Below, in pieces: positions 16,885 to 23,916 of a stretch of DNA of 64,000 bases. Source of the stretch: Bifidobacterium platyrrhinorum (GTDB lineage: Bacteria > Actinomycetota > Actinomycetes > Actinomycetales > Bifidobacteriaceae); assembly GCF_010667645.1 (NCBI RefSeq), contig NZ_WHZV01000002.1, positions 143,913-207,912 on the forward strand, given 5' to 3'. The translations under genes and the position numbers were made by a program. Under the pieces are notes generated by a model, which had not been told where the DNA came from, searched no databases, and worked only from the letters and a program-made list of their open reading frames with translations. Each line of letters begins with the position of its first letter. Positions within the stretch are counted from its first letter, which is position 1.

Positions 16885-17052
16885 TACGAAAATTCCGGCT
16901 TACACAGGGAAGCCGAAGACAACGTACGGGTTCGACCGCCCGCGCGTACGGAATCTCCGGTTCCGGTCCGGGTAACCGGAGACAACGTATCCGGGCAGGT
17001 GGGGCCGCGTACGTTATCCCCGGCTGTCCGGCGGTTGGCCGGGAATAACGTA
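16885..17052. repeat. Hairpin array 2: three 42-43-nt palindromes, period 62-63
   Basis: Units lie at 16885-16926, 16947-16989 and 17010-17052. Each starts TACG and ends CGTA with CCGG-type inner pairs; the third pairs TACGTTATCCCCGGC with GCCGGGAATAACGTA with one mismatch. Spacers are 20 nt. Unit length and period match array 1 at 3886, while most stem bases differ. The remaining 17053-17296 holds a GGTTGGCCGGG/CGGCCAACC echo and short inverted repeats (GCGTCATTCC, ATGACGCC), but no gene. Confidence 0.75.
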
Positions 17053-17296
17053 CCCCGCGGCCAACCGGGACGGGGACACACCCCGCCCCGTGGCAGGATA
17101 TGCCTTGCGTCAAGGCCGGCGACTACGTCATTGCCCCGTATAGGGGGAACGCGTCACGGACGAATCGGGCGTATTTTCCCCCGTAAAGGGTGTTCATCGG
17201 GCGTCATTCCGCGCCCGAGGCGCGATGACACGCTTCGTCATGGCGTAGTCATCGCACCGACAGCCGGATGACGCCCCTGTGAGGAAGTGTGCTCAC

Positions 17297-17686
17297 ATGG
17301 CGAAACAGGGCGGCACGTTCAGTGCCGAGGAAGTGCGATATCTCAAGCGTCTGCCCGCCGTGGCGAACGTCACGCGCAGCCGCATCACGTACGCGGAGTC
17401 GTTCAAGCGCGAAAGCCTCAAGCGGTACCTTGCGGGCGAATCTCCCGTCAAACTGTTCCGCGAGGCCGGGCTCGACCCGGCCCTCATCGGGTACAAACGC
17501 ATCGAACGCAGCTTCTCGAGGTGGAAGGAACGTGCGCGCCAGCTCGGCACACGGCTGGACGACGAACGCGAATCCGCCGACATGGAACGCGCGTCCGCCG
17601 CGCTGTTCGCGGTCCCCGACGATTCCGGCGAGACGGACGAACCGAACCGGCCGACCCCGCCGGACGAACCGACCGACCGGGGCTAG
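17297..17686 (+). CDS. Small HTH-domain protein, transposase OrfA-like
   Basis: The protein has 129 residues. Its first 90 match the pattern of orphan IS3-type OrfA helix-turn-helix proteins (FSAEEVRYLKRLPAVANVT, then ITYAESFKRESLKRYLAGE, then a second helical half with GLDPALIGYKRIERSFSRWK). The C-terminal 40 residues are acidic and proline-rich. No OrfB or integrase follows, so it is either a domesticated DNA-binding protein or the remnant of an insertion sequence. ATG 17297 is chosen because GAGGAAG stands nine bases before it; a GTG at 17279 is in frame. The stop codon forms part of the -10 box of the next gene. Confidence 0.7.
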   Translation: MAKQGGTFSAEEVRYLKRLPAVANVTRSRITYAESFKRESLKRYLAGESPVKLFREAGLDPALIGYKRIERSFSRWKERARQLGTRLDDERESADMERASAALFAVPDDSGETDEPNRPTPPDEPTDRG

Positions 17687-17689
17687 ACT
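17684..17689 (+). promoter_or_regulatory. -10 box (TAGACT) for a leaderless hydrolase gene
   Basis: TAGACT ends seven bases before the ATG at 17697 and includes the TAG stop of the upstream HTH gene. No good Shine-Dalgarno site is in the remaining gap. Confidence 0.5.
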
Positions 17690-17696
17690 GGTGAGC

Positions 17697-18518
17697 ATGA
17701 GAATCGCACGTTTTTCGCTCAATGATTCGCCGCGCTACGCCTTCGTGCAGAAGGACGAGCAGGACGGCAAGGACTATCTCGTCGAACTCGACGGCCACCC
17801 GCTGCTCGGCGGCCAGGTCGCGCCCACCGGCAAGCGCTACGCGCTCGACGCCGACGGCGTGCGCCTGCTCTCCCCGGTCATCCCGTCGAAGGTGTACGGC
17901 CTGGCCAAGAACTACGAGGCGCACGCGCAGTTCATGCACGAGGCCGGCCACTCCGAGATCGGCCACGCCCCGGAGGACATGGTCATCTTCACCAAGCCGT
18001 CCACCTCGGTGATCGGCCCCGACGACCCGATCGTGTACCCCGCCTGTTCGAAGGACATGAACTTCGAGCCCGAGGTCGCCGTCGTCATGGGCAAGGTCGC
18101 GAAGAACGTGCCCGTCGAGAAGGCGATGGACTACGTGCTCGGCTTCACCTGCGTCAACGACGTGACGCTGCGCGACCTGCAGGGCCTCGACCCCACGTGG
18201 ACGCGCGCCAAGGGCTTCGACACCTCCTGCCCGCTTGGGCCCTGGATCGTGATGCGCGACGACCTGAACTGGCGCGACGCGAGGATCTCGTTCACGCTCA
18301 ACGGCGAGGACGTGCCGATGGCGTCCGGCACCACCGCGAACCTCATCCACGGCATCCCCGAGCAGATCGCCGCGATCAGCTCGTTCTCCACGCTGCTGCC
18401 CGGCGACGTGATCATGACCGGCACGCCGAACGCGTCCGGCCACCTCGACCCCGGCGACGAGACCATCGTCCACGTCGAAGGCATCGGCGACCTGCGCAAC
18501 GTGATCGTCAGGGCGTAA
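17697..18518 (+). CDS. Fumarylacetoacetate hydrolase-family protein
   Basis: This 273-residue cytoplasmic enzyme has the metal-binding signature of the FAH/HpcE family: FEPEVAVVMGK, then CVNDVTLRDLQ, then FDTSCPLGPWIVMRDDL and the C-terminal MTGTPNASGHLDPGDE. An N-terminal domain of about 60 residues (RIARFSLNDSPRYAFVQ) is typical of actinobacterial members. Relatives act as acylpyruvate hydrolases, oxaloacetate decarboxylases or 2-hydroxyhepta-2,4-diene-1,7-dioate isomerases. No neighbouring catabolic gene narrows the reaction. ATG 17697 is chosen by the -10 spacing; GTG 17691 is in frame and possible. Confidence 0.88.
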   Translation: MRIARFSLNDSPRYAFVQKDEQDGKDYLVELDGHPLLGGQVAPTGKRYALDADGVRLLSPVIPSKVYGLAKNYEAHAQFMHEAGHSEIGHAPEDMVIFTKPSTSVIGPDDPIVYPACSKDMNFEPEVAVVMGKVAKNVPVEKAMDYVLGFTCVNDVTLRDLQGLDPTWTRAKGFDTSCPLGPWIVMRDDLNWRDARISFTLNGEDVPMASGTTANLIHGIPEQIAAISSFSTLLPGDVIMTGTPNASGHLDPGDETIVHVEGIGDLRNVIVRA

Positions 18519-18636
18519 GTAAGACGGGCAATCCGGTGGATTGCCCGTATCCCCGACCAAGCGGCGGCGGCCGTGAGGCGGGATACGGCCTTCGCACGGC
18601 GAAGTCCGTGACCGCGGGCGTAAGACGGGCAATCCG
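18511..18636 (+). repeat. Dispersed palindromic element, copy B, with duplicated gene end
   Basis: ACGGGCAATCC-GGT-GGATTGCCCGT (18524-18548) is a perfect 11-base-pair hairpin with a three-base loop. A block with GCGGCGGCGGCC, GTGAGGCGGG and GGCGAAGTCC follows. The end of the preceding gene plus the left arm (GGGCGTAAG..ACGGGCAATCCG) recurs at 18616-18636, missing only TAAG. Spacing and layout match copy A at 2335. The arms differ from copy A in both halves, so pairing is conserved while sequence is not. Confidence 0.75.
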
Positions 18637-18647
18637 CGGCCGCATAT

Positions 18648-18681
18648 GATGAACCCCTCCGTGGATGCGGAGGGGTTCATC
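18648..18681. terminator. Probable bidirectional terminator between hydrolase and EIIA genes
   Basis: GATGAACCCCTCC (18648-18660) and GGAGGGGTTCATC (18669-18681) form a perfect 13-base-pair stem with an eight-base loop between convergent genes. Confidence 0.7.
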
Positions 18682-18795
18682 GCTGATGGGACGGGTTCCG
18701 GTGGCCATGCGTGCCGTATGCCGGCGGTTCGAGCAGGGAAAGGGATCCCGGCGCCGCGCATGGCCGCTTCACGGGCCGCCCGGGCCCGTCTTGCG

Positions 18796-19305
18796 TCACT
18801 TCACGGTCATCGTGCCCACGGGCTTGCCGCCGGCGACGGTGCCGGAGGCGGTCAGGTCGAGCGAGGCGATCGCGGCCGGGTTCGTGAACACGACGATGAC
18901 GTCGGTGGGCTTGCCGGCGGCCTTCACCGCGGCGAGGTCCACGCGTTCGATGGGCGTGCCCGCGGCCACGTCCTGGCCGGCGGCGACGAGCATGTCGAAC
19001 GGCTCGCCCTTGAGCTGCACCGTGTCGACGCCGATGTGCACGAGCACCTCCACGCCGCCCTCGGTGGTGATGCCCACCGCGTGCTTCGCGTCGGCGACCG
19101 TCGTCACCCTGCCGGCCACCGGCGCGACCACGACGCCGGAGGACGGTTCCACGCCGAAGCCGTCGCCGAGGATCTTCGCGGCGAACGTCTCGTCGGGCAC
19201 CTCCTCGACCGGCTTGTACACGCCGTCCACCGGCGCGACGATGGTGACGGCTTCGGGCGCGGCGGGCGCTTCGGACTTATGGAACAGGCCAGAGAACAAT
19301 CCCAT
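18796..19305 (-). CDS. PTS glucose-family EIIA component
   Basis: This 169-residue cytoplasmic phosphocarrier receives phosphate from HPr and passes it to the EIIB domain encoded upstream on the same strand. The two conserved histidines fall at 75 (DAKHAVGI) and 90 (VLVHIGVDTVQLKG), the same numbers as in E. coli IIA-Glc; His90 is the phosphorylation site. The N-terminus MGLFSGLFHK may be a membrane-associating helix. A strong AAGGAGG before ATG at 19305 fixes the start. It lies 252 bases after the EIICB gene, separated by a strong stem, so it may have its own promoter. Confidence 0.93.
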   Translation of the reverse strand: MGLFSGLFHKSEAPAAPEAVTIVAPVDGVYKPVEEVPDETFAAKILGDGFGVEPSSGVVVAPVAGRVTTVADAKHAVGITTEGGVEVLVHIGVDTVQLKGEPFDMLVAAGQDVAAGTPIERVDLAAVKAAGKPTDVIVVFTNPAAIASLDLTASGTVAGGKPVGTMTVK

Positions 19306-19480
19306 GGCGATCCTCCTTGATTGCTTGACGGATGTCTGACTATGGCCGGCCCGACCGGATCGGACCGGCGATCGCAACCCACGCTACACCATGACGGCCG
19401 CCCGCCTCGGCCGCGACATCACCGCGTCATCGCGGCGGCGTCACGGCCGGGAGGGACGGCCATCACGGATCAGGGGTCAT

Positions 19481-19550
19481 GCCGGGGTCGCGGGCCGTGG
19501 AACCCGGGGGCGTCGCCCGGAGGCTCCGGCCTGCGACCCGCGACCCCGGC
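19481..19550 (-). terminator. Probable terminator of the EIICB gene
   Basis: GCCGGGGTCGCGGG (19481-19494) pairs perfectly with CCCGCGACCCCGGC (19537-19550). It starts eight bases past the EIICB stop on the minus strand. Confidence 0.55.
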
Positions 19551-19557
19551 GCGGGGG

Positions 19558-21105
19558 TCACGACTTGCGGTGGATCTCCTCCATCGCGTCGGCCACGGCC
19601 TGCACCTGCGTGCCGACCACCACCTGGATGTTCTTCGCGTCCAGCACCTTGACGCCGGGCACGAGCTTGCGGATCGCGTCCACATCCACCTTGGAGGTGT
19701 CCTGCACGCCCATGCGCAGACGGGTCACGCAGTTCTCGATGTCGACCACGTTGGCCTTGCCGCCGAGCAGCTCGTACAGCTTCGCGGCGAGCACGCCCTC
19801 CTTGTCGCCGGAGGCGGCCTTGGCGGCCGAACCGGCGCCGGCGCCCGTGTCGAGGATCGCGGCCGCCGCGGCGGCGCCCTCGTCGTCGTCATCGCCACGG
19901 CCCGGGGTCTTGAGGTCGAACTTCTTGATCATGAACGTGAACACGAAGTAGTAGATGACCGCGAAGACCAGGCCCTGCACGATGAGCATCCACGGCATGT
20001 GCGCCTGCGGGACGCGCAGCGAGAGGAACCAATCGATGAAGCCGGCGGAGAAGTTGAATCCGGCGATCCACTGGAACGAGGCCGCGATGAACACCGACAG
20101 GGCGGTGAGCAGCGCGTGCACCACGTACAGCGGGAACGCGGCGAACATGAAGGAGAACTCGAGCGGCTCGGTCACGCCGGTGAGGAACGCGGCGAGGCCG
20201 CCCGCCAGCATCAGGGAGCCGACGGCCTTCTTGTTCTCCGGCTTCGCCTGGCGGTACATGGCGTACGCGCCGGCGGGCAGGCCGAACATCATGATCGGGA
20301 AGAAGCCGGCCTGGTACATGCCGGTGACGTACTGGCCCCACGGGTGGAAGCCGCCGGTGGCGACCACGGCCGCGGTCTTGCCGTCAAGGCCGCCCACGCC
20401 GTTCCAGAACTTCGTGATGTCGTCGATGCCGGCCAGGTTGAACCAGAACACGTTGTTGAGCGCGTGGTGCAGGCCGGTCGGGATGAGCAAGCGGTTGAAG
20501 AACGCGTAGATGCCGGCGCCCACCGCGCCCATGCCCATCAGGGCCTCGCCGAAGGTGACCAGGCCGTTGTAGACCAGCGGCCACACGAACAGCAGGATCA
20601 GCGAGATCACCGACATGATCGCGGCCGTCAGGATCGGCACGCAGCGGCGGCCCGAGAAGAACGCGAGGAAGTCGGGCAGCTTCGTCTTATGGAACTTGTT
20701 GTACAGGGCACCGGCCACGCAGCCGACCATGATGCCGAAGAACACGTTCTTGTTGCCGATGGCGCCCGGGGCGAACGCGGCCGGCGGGTTCTCGGCGTCG
20801 AAGCCGAGGAACATCGCGGCCGAGCCCATGATCGTGGTGACGGTCATGAAGCCGACCAGGCCGGACAGGGCGGACGCGCCGTCGCGCTCGCGGGCCATGC
20901 CCACGGCCACGCCGACCGCGAACAGCAGGCCCAGGTTGTCGAGGATCGCCGAACCGGTCTTGCACAGGTACGCGGCGATGACGTTGCCGCCGCCCCAGCC
21001 GCTCGGGTCGATCCAGTAGCCGATGCCCAGGAAGAGCGCGGCCGCGGGCAGGCACGCCACCGGCAGCATCAGCGCGCGTCCTAGTCGCTGGATATACGCT
21101 TTCAT
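19558..21105 (-). CDS. PTS EIICB, glucose/N-acetylglucosamine type
   Basis: This 515-residue membrane protein transports and phosphorylates a hexose. The EIIC domain has about ten hydrophobic segments and the conserved IPTGLHHALNNVFWF motif and TEPLEFSF loop, which position the substrate. A flexible acidic and alanine-rich linker (about residues 395-425) joins an EIIB domain whose phospho-cysteine is Cys459 in ENCVTRLRMG. Start ATG 21105 follows GGAGGAGGTAGGAGAA. Glucose versus N-acetylglucosamine cannot be decided; the C-domain motifs lean to the NagE/PtsG group. A separate EIIA gene lies downstream, and no HPr or EI genes are in the window. Confidence 0.92.
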   Translation of the reverse strand: MKAYIQRLGRALMLPVACLPAAALFLGIGYWIDPSGWGGGNVIAAYLCKTGSAILDNLGLLFAVGVAVGMARERDGASALSGLVGFMTVTTIMGSAAMFLGFDAENPPAAFAPGAIGNKNVFFGIMVGCVAGALYNKFHKTKLPDFLAFFSGRRCVPILTAAIMSVISLILLFVWPLVYNGLVTFGEALMGMGAVGAGIYAFFNRLLIPTGLHHALNNVFWFNLAGIDDITKFWNGVGGLDGKTAAVVATGGFHPWGQYVTGMYQAGFFPIMMFGLPAGAYAMYRQAKPENKKAVGSLMLAGGLAAFLTGVTEPLEFSFMFAAFPLYVVHALLTALSVFIAASFQWIAGFNFSAGFIDWFLSLRVPQAHMPWMLIVQGLVFAVIYYFVFTFMIKKFDLKTPGRGDDDDEGAAAAAAILDTGAGAGSAAKAASGDKEGVLAAKLYELLGGKANVVDIENCVTRLRMGVQDTSKVDVDAIRKLVPGVKVLDAKNIQVVVGTQVQAVADAMEEIHRKS

Positions 21106-21475
21106 TTCTCCTACCTCCTCCATTGAGGTGTGTCCAAGCGGTGGGGGAATCCGAACTGCAGGTTTCCTTTCTTGTGCCGCGCCGAACCGCCGTTGGTCCG
21201 CCGCGTGGTCTTCGAGAGTCAAGCAGCACCGCTTCATGTGCCATGGTACGTCACCGGCAACATACGCTGCAATCACTTCGTTAAGTCACTATGCGTTAAT
21301 CGGGCATGGCGGCGAAACCCTTGGAACCGCTGACCGCTACTGGTGTCTCGCTTCCCGGTGCGACAGGGGTTTCGCACAAATTCGTAAAGAAGGTTTCCTG
21401 CCGGCGTGTCGAAAAGGTTCCGTAGGATGGGACGCAAGATCGGTCGTACCAACCATCAATCAGAAGGGAACTCCC
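21106..21475. other. 370-base divergent promoter region, ptsEIICB and hom
   Basis: The region holds no gene. A minus-strand promoter for EIICB is listed at 21243-21272. For hom, TAGGAT at 21423-21428 is a possible -10 box about 48 bases before the GTG. I see no antiterminator-type stem and no recognisable riboswitch. Confidence 0.5.
21243..21272 (-). promoter_or_regulatory. Candidate promoter of the EIICB gene
   Basis: On the minus strand TTGCAG (21272-21267) and TACCAT (21248-21243) are separated by 18 bases and lie about 140 bases before the EIICB start. Confidence 0.4.
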
Positions 21476-22792
21476 GTGGCCTTCAAGAACGAAACCCCCA
21501 TCCGCGTCGGACTTCTGGGCGCCGGCACCGTGGGCTCGCAGACCGCCCGTCTCATCGTCGAGCAGAAGGACGAGCTCGCCGCCCGCATCGGACGCCCCAT
21601 CGAGCTGACCGGCGTCGCCTGCCTCGACCCGAAGGAGACCGAGCGCTTCCCGTGGATCGACCAGGCGATCGTCACCACCGACACGATGGGCGTGGCCACG
21701 AGTTCCGACATCGTCATCGAGCTCATCGGCGGCACCACCGTGGCGCGCACGTTCGTGCTCGCCGCCATCGAATCCGGCGCGTCCGTCGTGACCGCGAACA
21801 AGGCGCTGCTCGCCAAGTACGGCCCGGAGATCTACGCGGCCGCCGAGGCCAAGGGCGTCGACATCTACTTCGAGGCGGCCGTGGGCGGCGCCATCCCGTT
21901 CCTGCGCCCCCTGCGCGAATCCCTCGTCGGCGACAAGGTGACGAGCATGCTCGGCATCGTCAACGGCACCACCAACTACATCCTCGACGAGATGACCACC
22001 AAGGGCCTCCAGTTCGACGACGTCCTCAGGGACGCGCAGGCCAAGGGCTACGCCGAGGCCGACCCGACCGGCGACATCGAGGGCTACGACGCCGCCAACA
22101 AGGCCGCCATCATGGCCACGCTCGGCTTCCACACCTCCGTCACCATCGACGACGTGTCCGTCGAGGGCATCACCAAGATCACCGCCGACGACATCGCCGC
22201 CGCCACCGCCGAGCACAAGGTCATCAAGCTGCTCGCCGTGGTCGAGAACGGCGAGGCCGGCGTCTCCGCGCGCGTCTACCCGGCGCTCATCGACGAGAAC
22301 CACCCGCTCGCCTCCGTGCACGGCTCGTTCAACGCCGTGTTCGTCAAGGCCGAGGCGGCCGACGACCTCATGTTCTACGGCCGCGGCGCCGGCGGCGCGC
22401 CGACCGCCTCCGCCGTCGTCGGCGACGTCGTCACCGTGGCGCGCCACATCGCCGCCGGCTGCACCGGCCCGTCCATCCCGCTGTACAAGGACCTGAAGAA
22501 GGCCCCGGCCAGCGCCACGAAGGCCGCGTTCGCCGTGCGCTTCCTCATCCACGACAAGCCGGGCGTGCTGGCCGCCATCGCCACCGAATTCGCGAAGAAC
22601 GGCGTGTCCATCAACGGCGTCAACCAGGACCTCAAGCCCACGCTCACCGACCCGGGCTACGACGGCGAGATTCAGCAGCTGCGCGTCGTGACGCACGCCA
22701 CCGACGAGGAGACCCTGCGCGCGACCGTCAAGGCCGTCCAGCAGCTCGACTTCGTCACCGGCGACCCGTCCATCCTGAGGGTGCTGAACTGA
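21476..22792 (+). CDS. hom: Homoserine dehydrogenase
   Basis: This 438-residue enzyme reduces aspartate semialdehyde to homoserine for threonine and methionine synthesis. The NAD(P)-binding motif GLLGAGTVGSQT is at the N-terminus, and the catalytic domain contains GIVNGTTNYIL and EADPTGDIEGYDAANKAAI. A C-terminal ACT domain (FLIHDKPGVLAAIATEFAKN) supports threonine feedback control. The GTG at 21476 follows AGAAGGGAACTCCC and matches family N-termini; upstream in-frame codons lie in the promoter region. The stop overlaps the thrB start (TGATG). Confidence 0.96.
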   Translation: MAFKNETPIRVGLLGAGTVGSQTARLIVEQKDELAARIGRPIELTGVACLDPKETERFPWIDQAIVTTDTMGVATSSDIVIELIGGTTVARTFVLAAIESGASVVTANKALLAKYGPEIYAAAEAKGVDIYFEAAVGGAIPFLRPLRESLVGDKVTSMLGIVNGTTNYILDEMTTKGLQFDDVLRDAQAKGYAEADPTGDIEGYDAANKAAIMATLGFHTSVTIDDVSVEGITKITADDIAAATAEHKVIKLLAVVENGEAGVSARVYPALIDENHPLASVHGSFNAVFVKAEAADDLMFYGRGAGGAPTASAVVGDVVTVARHIAAGCTGPSIPLYKDLKKAPASATKAAFAVRFLIHDKPGVLAAIATEFAKNGVSINGVNQDLKPTLTDPGYDGEIQQLRVVTHATDEETLRATVKAVQQLDFVTGDPSILRVLN

Positions 22793-23829
22793 TGGCCCCC
22801 ATCTGCAACCAGGTGCGCGTGCGCGTGCCGGCCACCAGCGCCAACCTCGGCTCCGGCTTCGACACCGTCGGTCTCGCGCTCGACTACCACGACGAGCTCA
22901 CGTTCACGCTGAACGACGACCCGGCGGACGGCGTCGCGCACGTCGTCATCCACGGCGAGGGCGAGGACACGCTGCCGCGCGACGAGACGCATCTGGTCGT
23001 CTCCACGTTCCGCCGCGCGTGCGCCACGCTCGGCCTCGGCCGTCTCGGTTTCACGCTCGAGGCGACGAACAACATCCCGCAGGCGCGCGGCATGGGCTCG
23101 TCCGCCGAGGCGATCGTCGCCGGCATCGCCGCGGCCGCCGCGTTCGCGCAGCCCGGCGCGCTCAACCGCCCCGCCATCTTCGACATGGCCGCCCAGATCG
23201 AAGGCCACCCGGACAACGTGGCGCCCGCCGTGTTCGGCGGCCTCACCGTCTCCTGGGACTTCGAGACCGCGGAGGGCGTCGGCTCGGTCGCCATCCCCGG
23301 CGGCGACCCGCTGCACGGCGGCTTCCACACGGTCAACTACCCGGTCGACCCGGCCATCACCGCCGCCGTGTTCGTGCCCGACTACGAGCTGTCCACCGAG
23401 AAGGCGCGCCGGGCGCTGCCCGCCGAACTGCCGTACAAGGACGCCGTGTACAACGTCTCGCGCGTGGGCCTCCTGCCCGCCGCGATGAACCCGTCCGTGC
23501 TGGCTACGACCGGCGGCGCGGCCGCGGCCGAAGGATCCGGCGACGCCGGCCACGAGGCGAACGCGCTGCTGTTCACCGCCACGCAGGACAGGCTGCACCA
23601 GCCGTACCGCGGCGGCCTCATGCCGCCGAGCACCGAGCTCATCGCGCTGTTCCGCTCCAAGGGCTACGCGGCGGCCGTCTCCGGCGCCGGCCCGTGCGTG
23701 CTCGTGCTGCACTACGGCGACGCGCGCGCCGCCATCGACGAGATCGCGGCCGAACAGCTTGCCTCCGGCCATTGGAAGGTCCTCCACCTGCCCATCAACA
23801 CGGCCGGCGTGGAGATCGAACGCGCCTGA
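22792..23829 (+). CDS. thrB: Homoserine kinase
   Basis: This 345-residue GHMP kinase phosphorylates homoserine for threonine synthase. The N-terminal VRVPATSANLGSGFDTVG, the ATP-binding loop IPQARGMGSSAEAIVAG and the C-terminal AAVSGAGPCVLVL are diagnostic. The start is coupled to the hom stop. thrC is not in the window, as in other bifidobacteria where it lies elsewhere. A strong hairpin just past the stop ends the operon. Confidence 0.96.
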   Translation: MAPICNQVRVRVPATSANLGSGFDTVGLALDYHDELTFTLNDDPADGVAHVVIHGEGEDTLPRDETHLVVSTFRRACATLGLGRLGFTLEATNNIPQARGMGSSAEAIVAGIAAAAAFAQPGALNRPAIFDMAAQIEGHPDNVAPAVFGGLTVSWDFETAEGVGSVAIPGGDPLHGGFHTVNYPVDPAITAAVFVPDYELSTEKARRALPAELPYKDAVYNVSRVGLLPAAMNPSVLATTGGAAAAEGSGDAGHEANALLFTATQDRLHQPYRGGLMPPSTELIALFRSKGYAAAVSGAGPCVLVLHYGDARAAIDEIAAEQLASGHWKVLHLPINTAGVEIERA

Positions 23830-23836
23830 ACCATCG

Positions 23837-23864
23837 ATTGCCTCCCTGCGTGCAGGGAGGCAAT
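23837..23864 (+). terminator. Terminator of the hom-thrB operon
   Basis: ATTGCCTCCCTGC (23837-23849) and GCAGGGAGGCAAT (23852-23864) make a perfect 13-base-pair stem. After it, TCAAGGTCATTTC is repeated. Confidence 0.7.
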
Positions 23865-23916
23865 GTCATCTCAAGGTCATTTCCTCAAGGTCATTTCAAG
23901 GAATCCAAGGAGCCCC

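Noticed and set aside
21023-21475. N-terminal extension of homoserine dehydrogenase overlapping the EIICB gene
   Set aside because: The GTG at 21476 has a strong Shine-Dalgarno and gives a normal Rossmann start; the upstream stretch is promoter DNA.
23821-23916. Frame extending upstream of the Maf-Nudix gene (ATG 23863)
   Set aside because: It begins inside the hom-thrB terminator. ATG 23917 has CAAGGAG before it and matches the Maf N-terminus.
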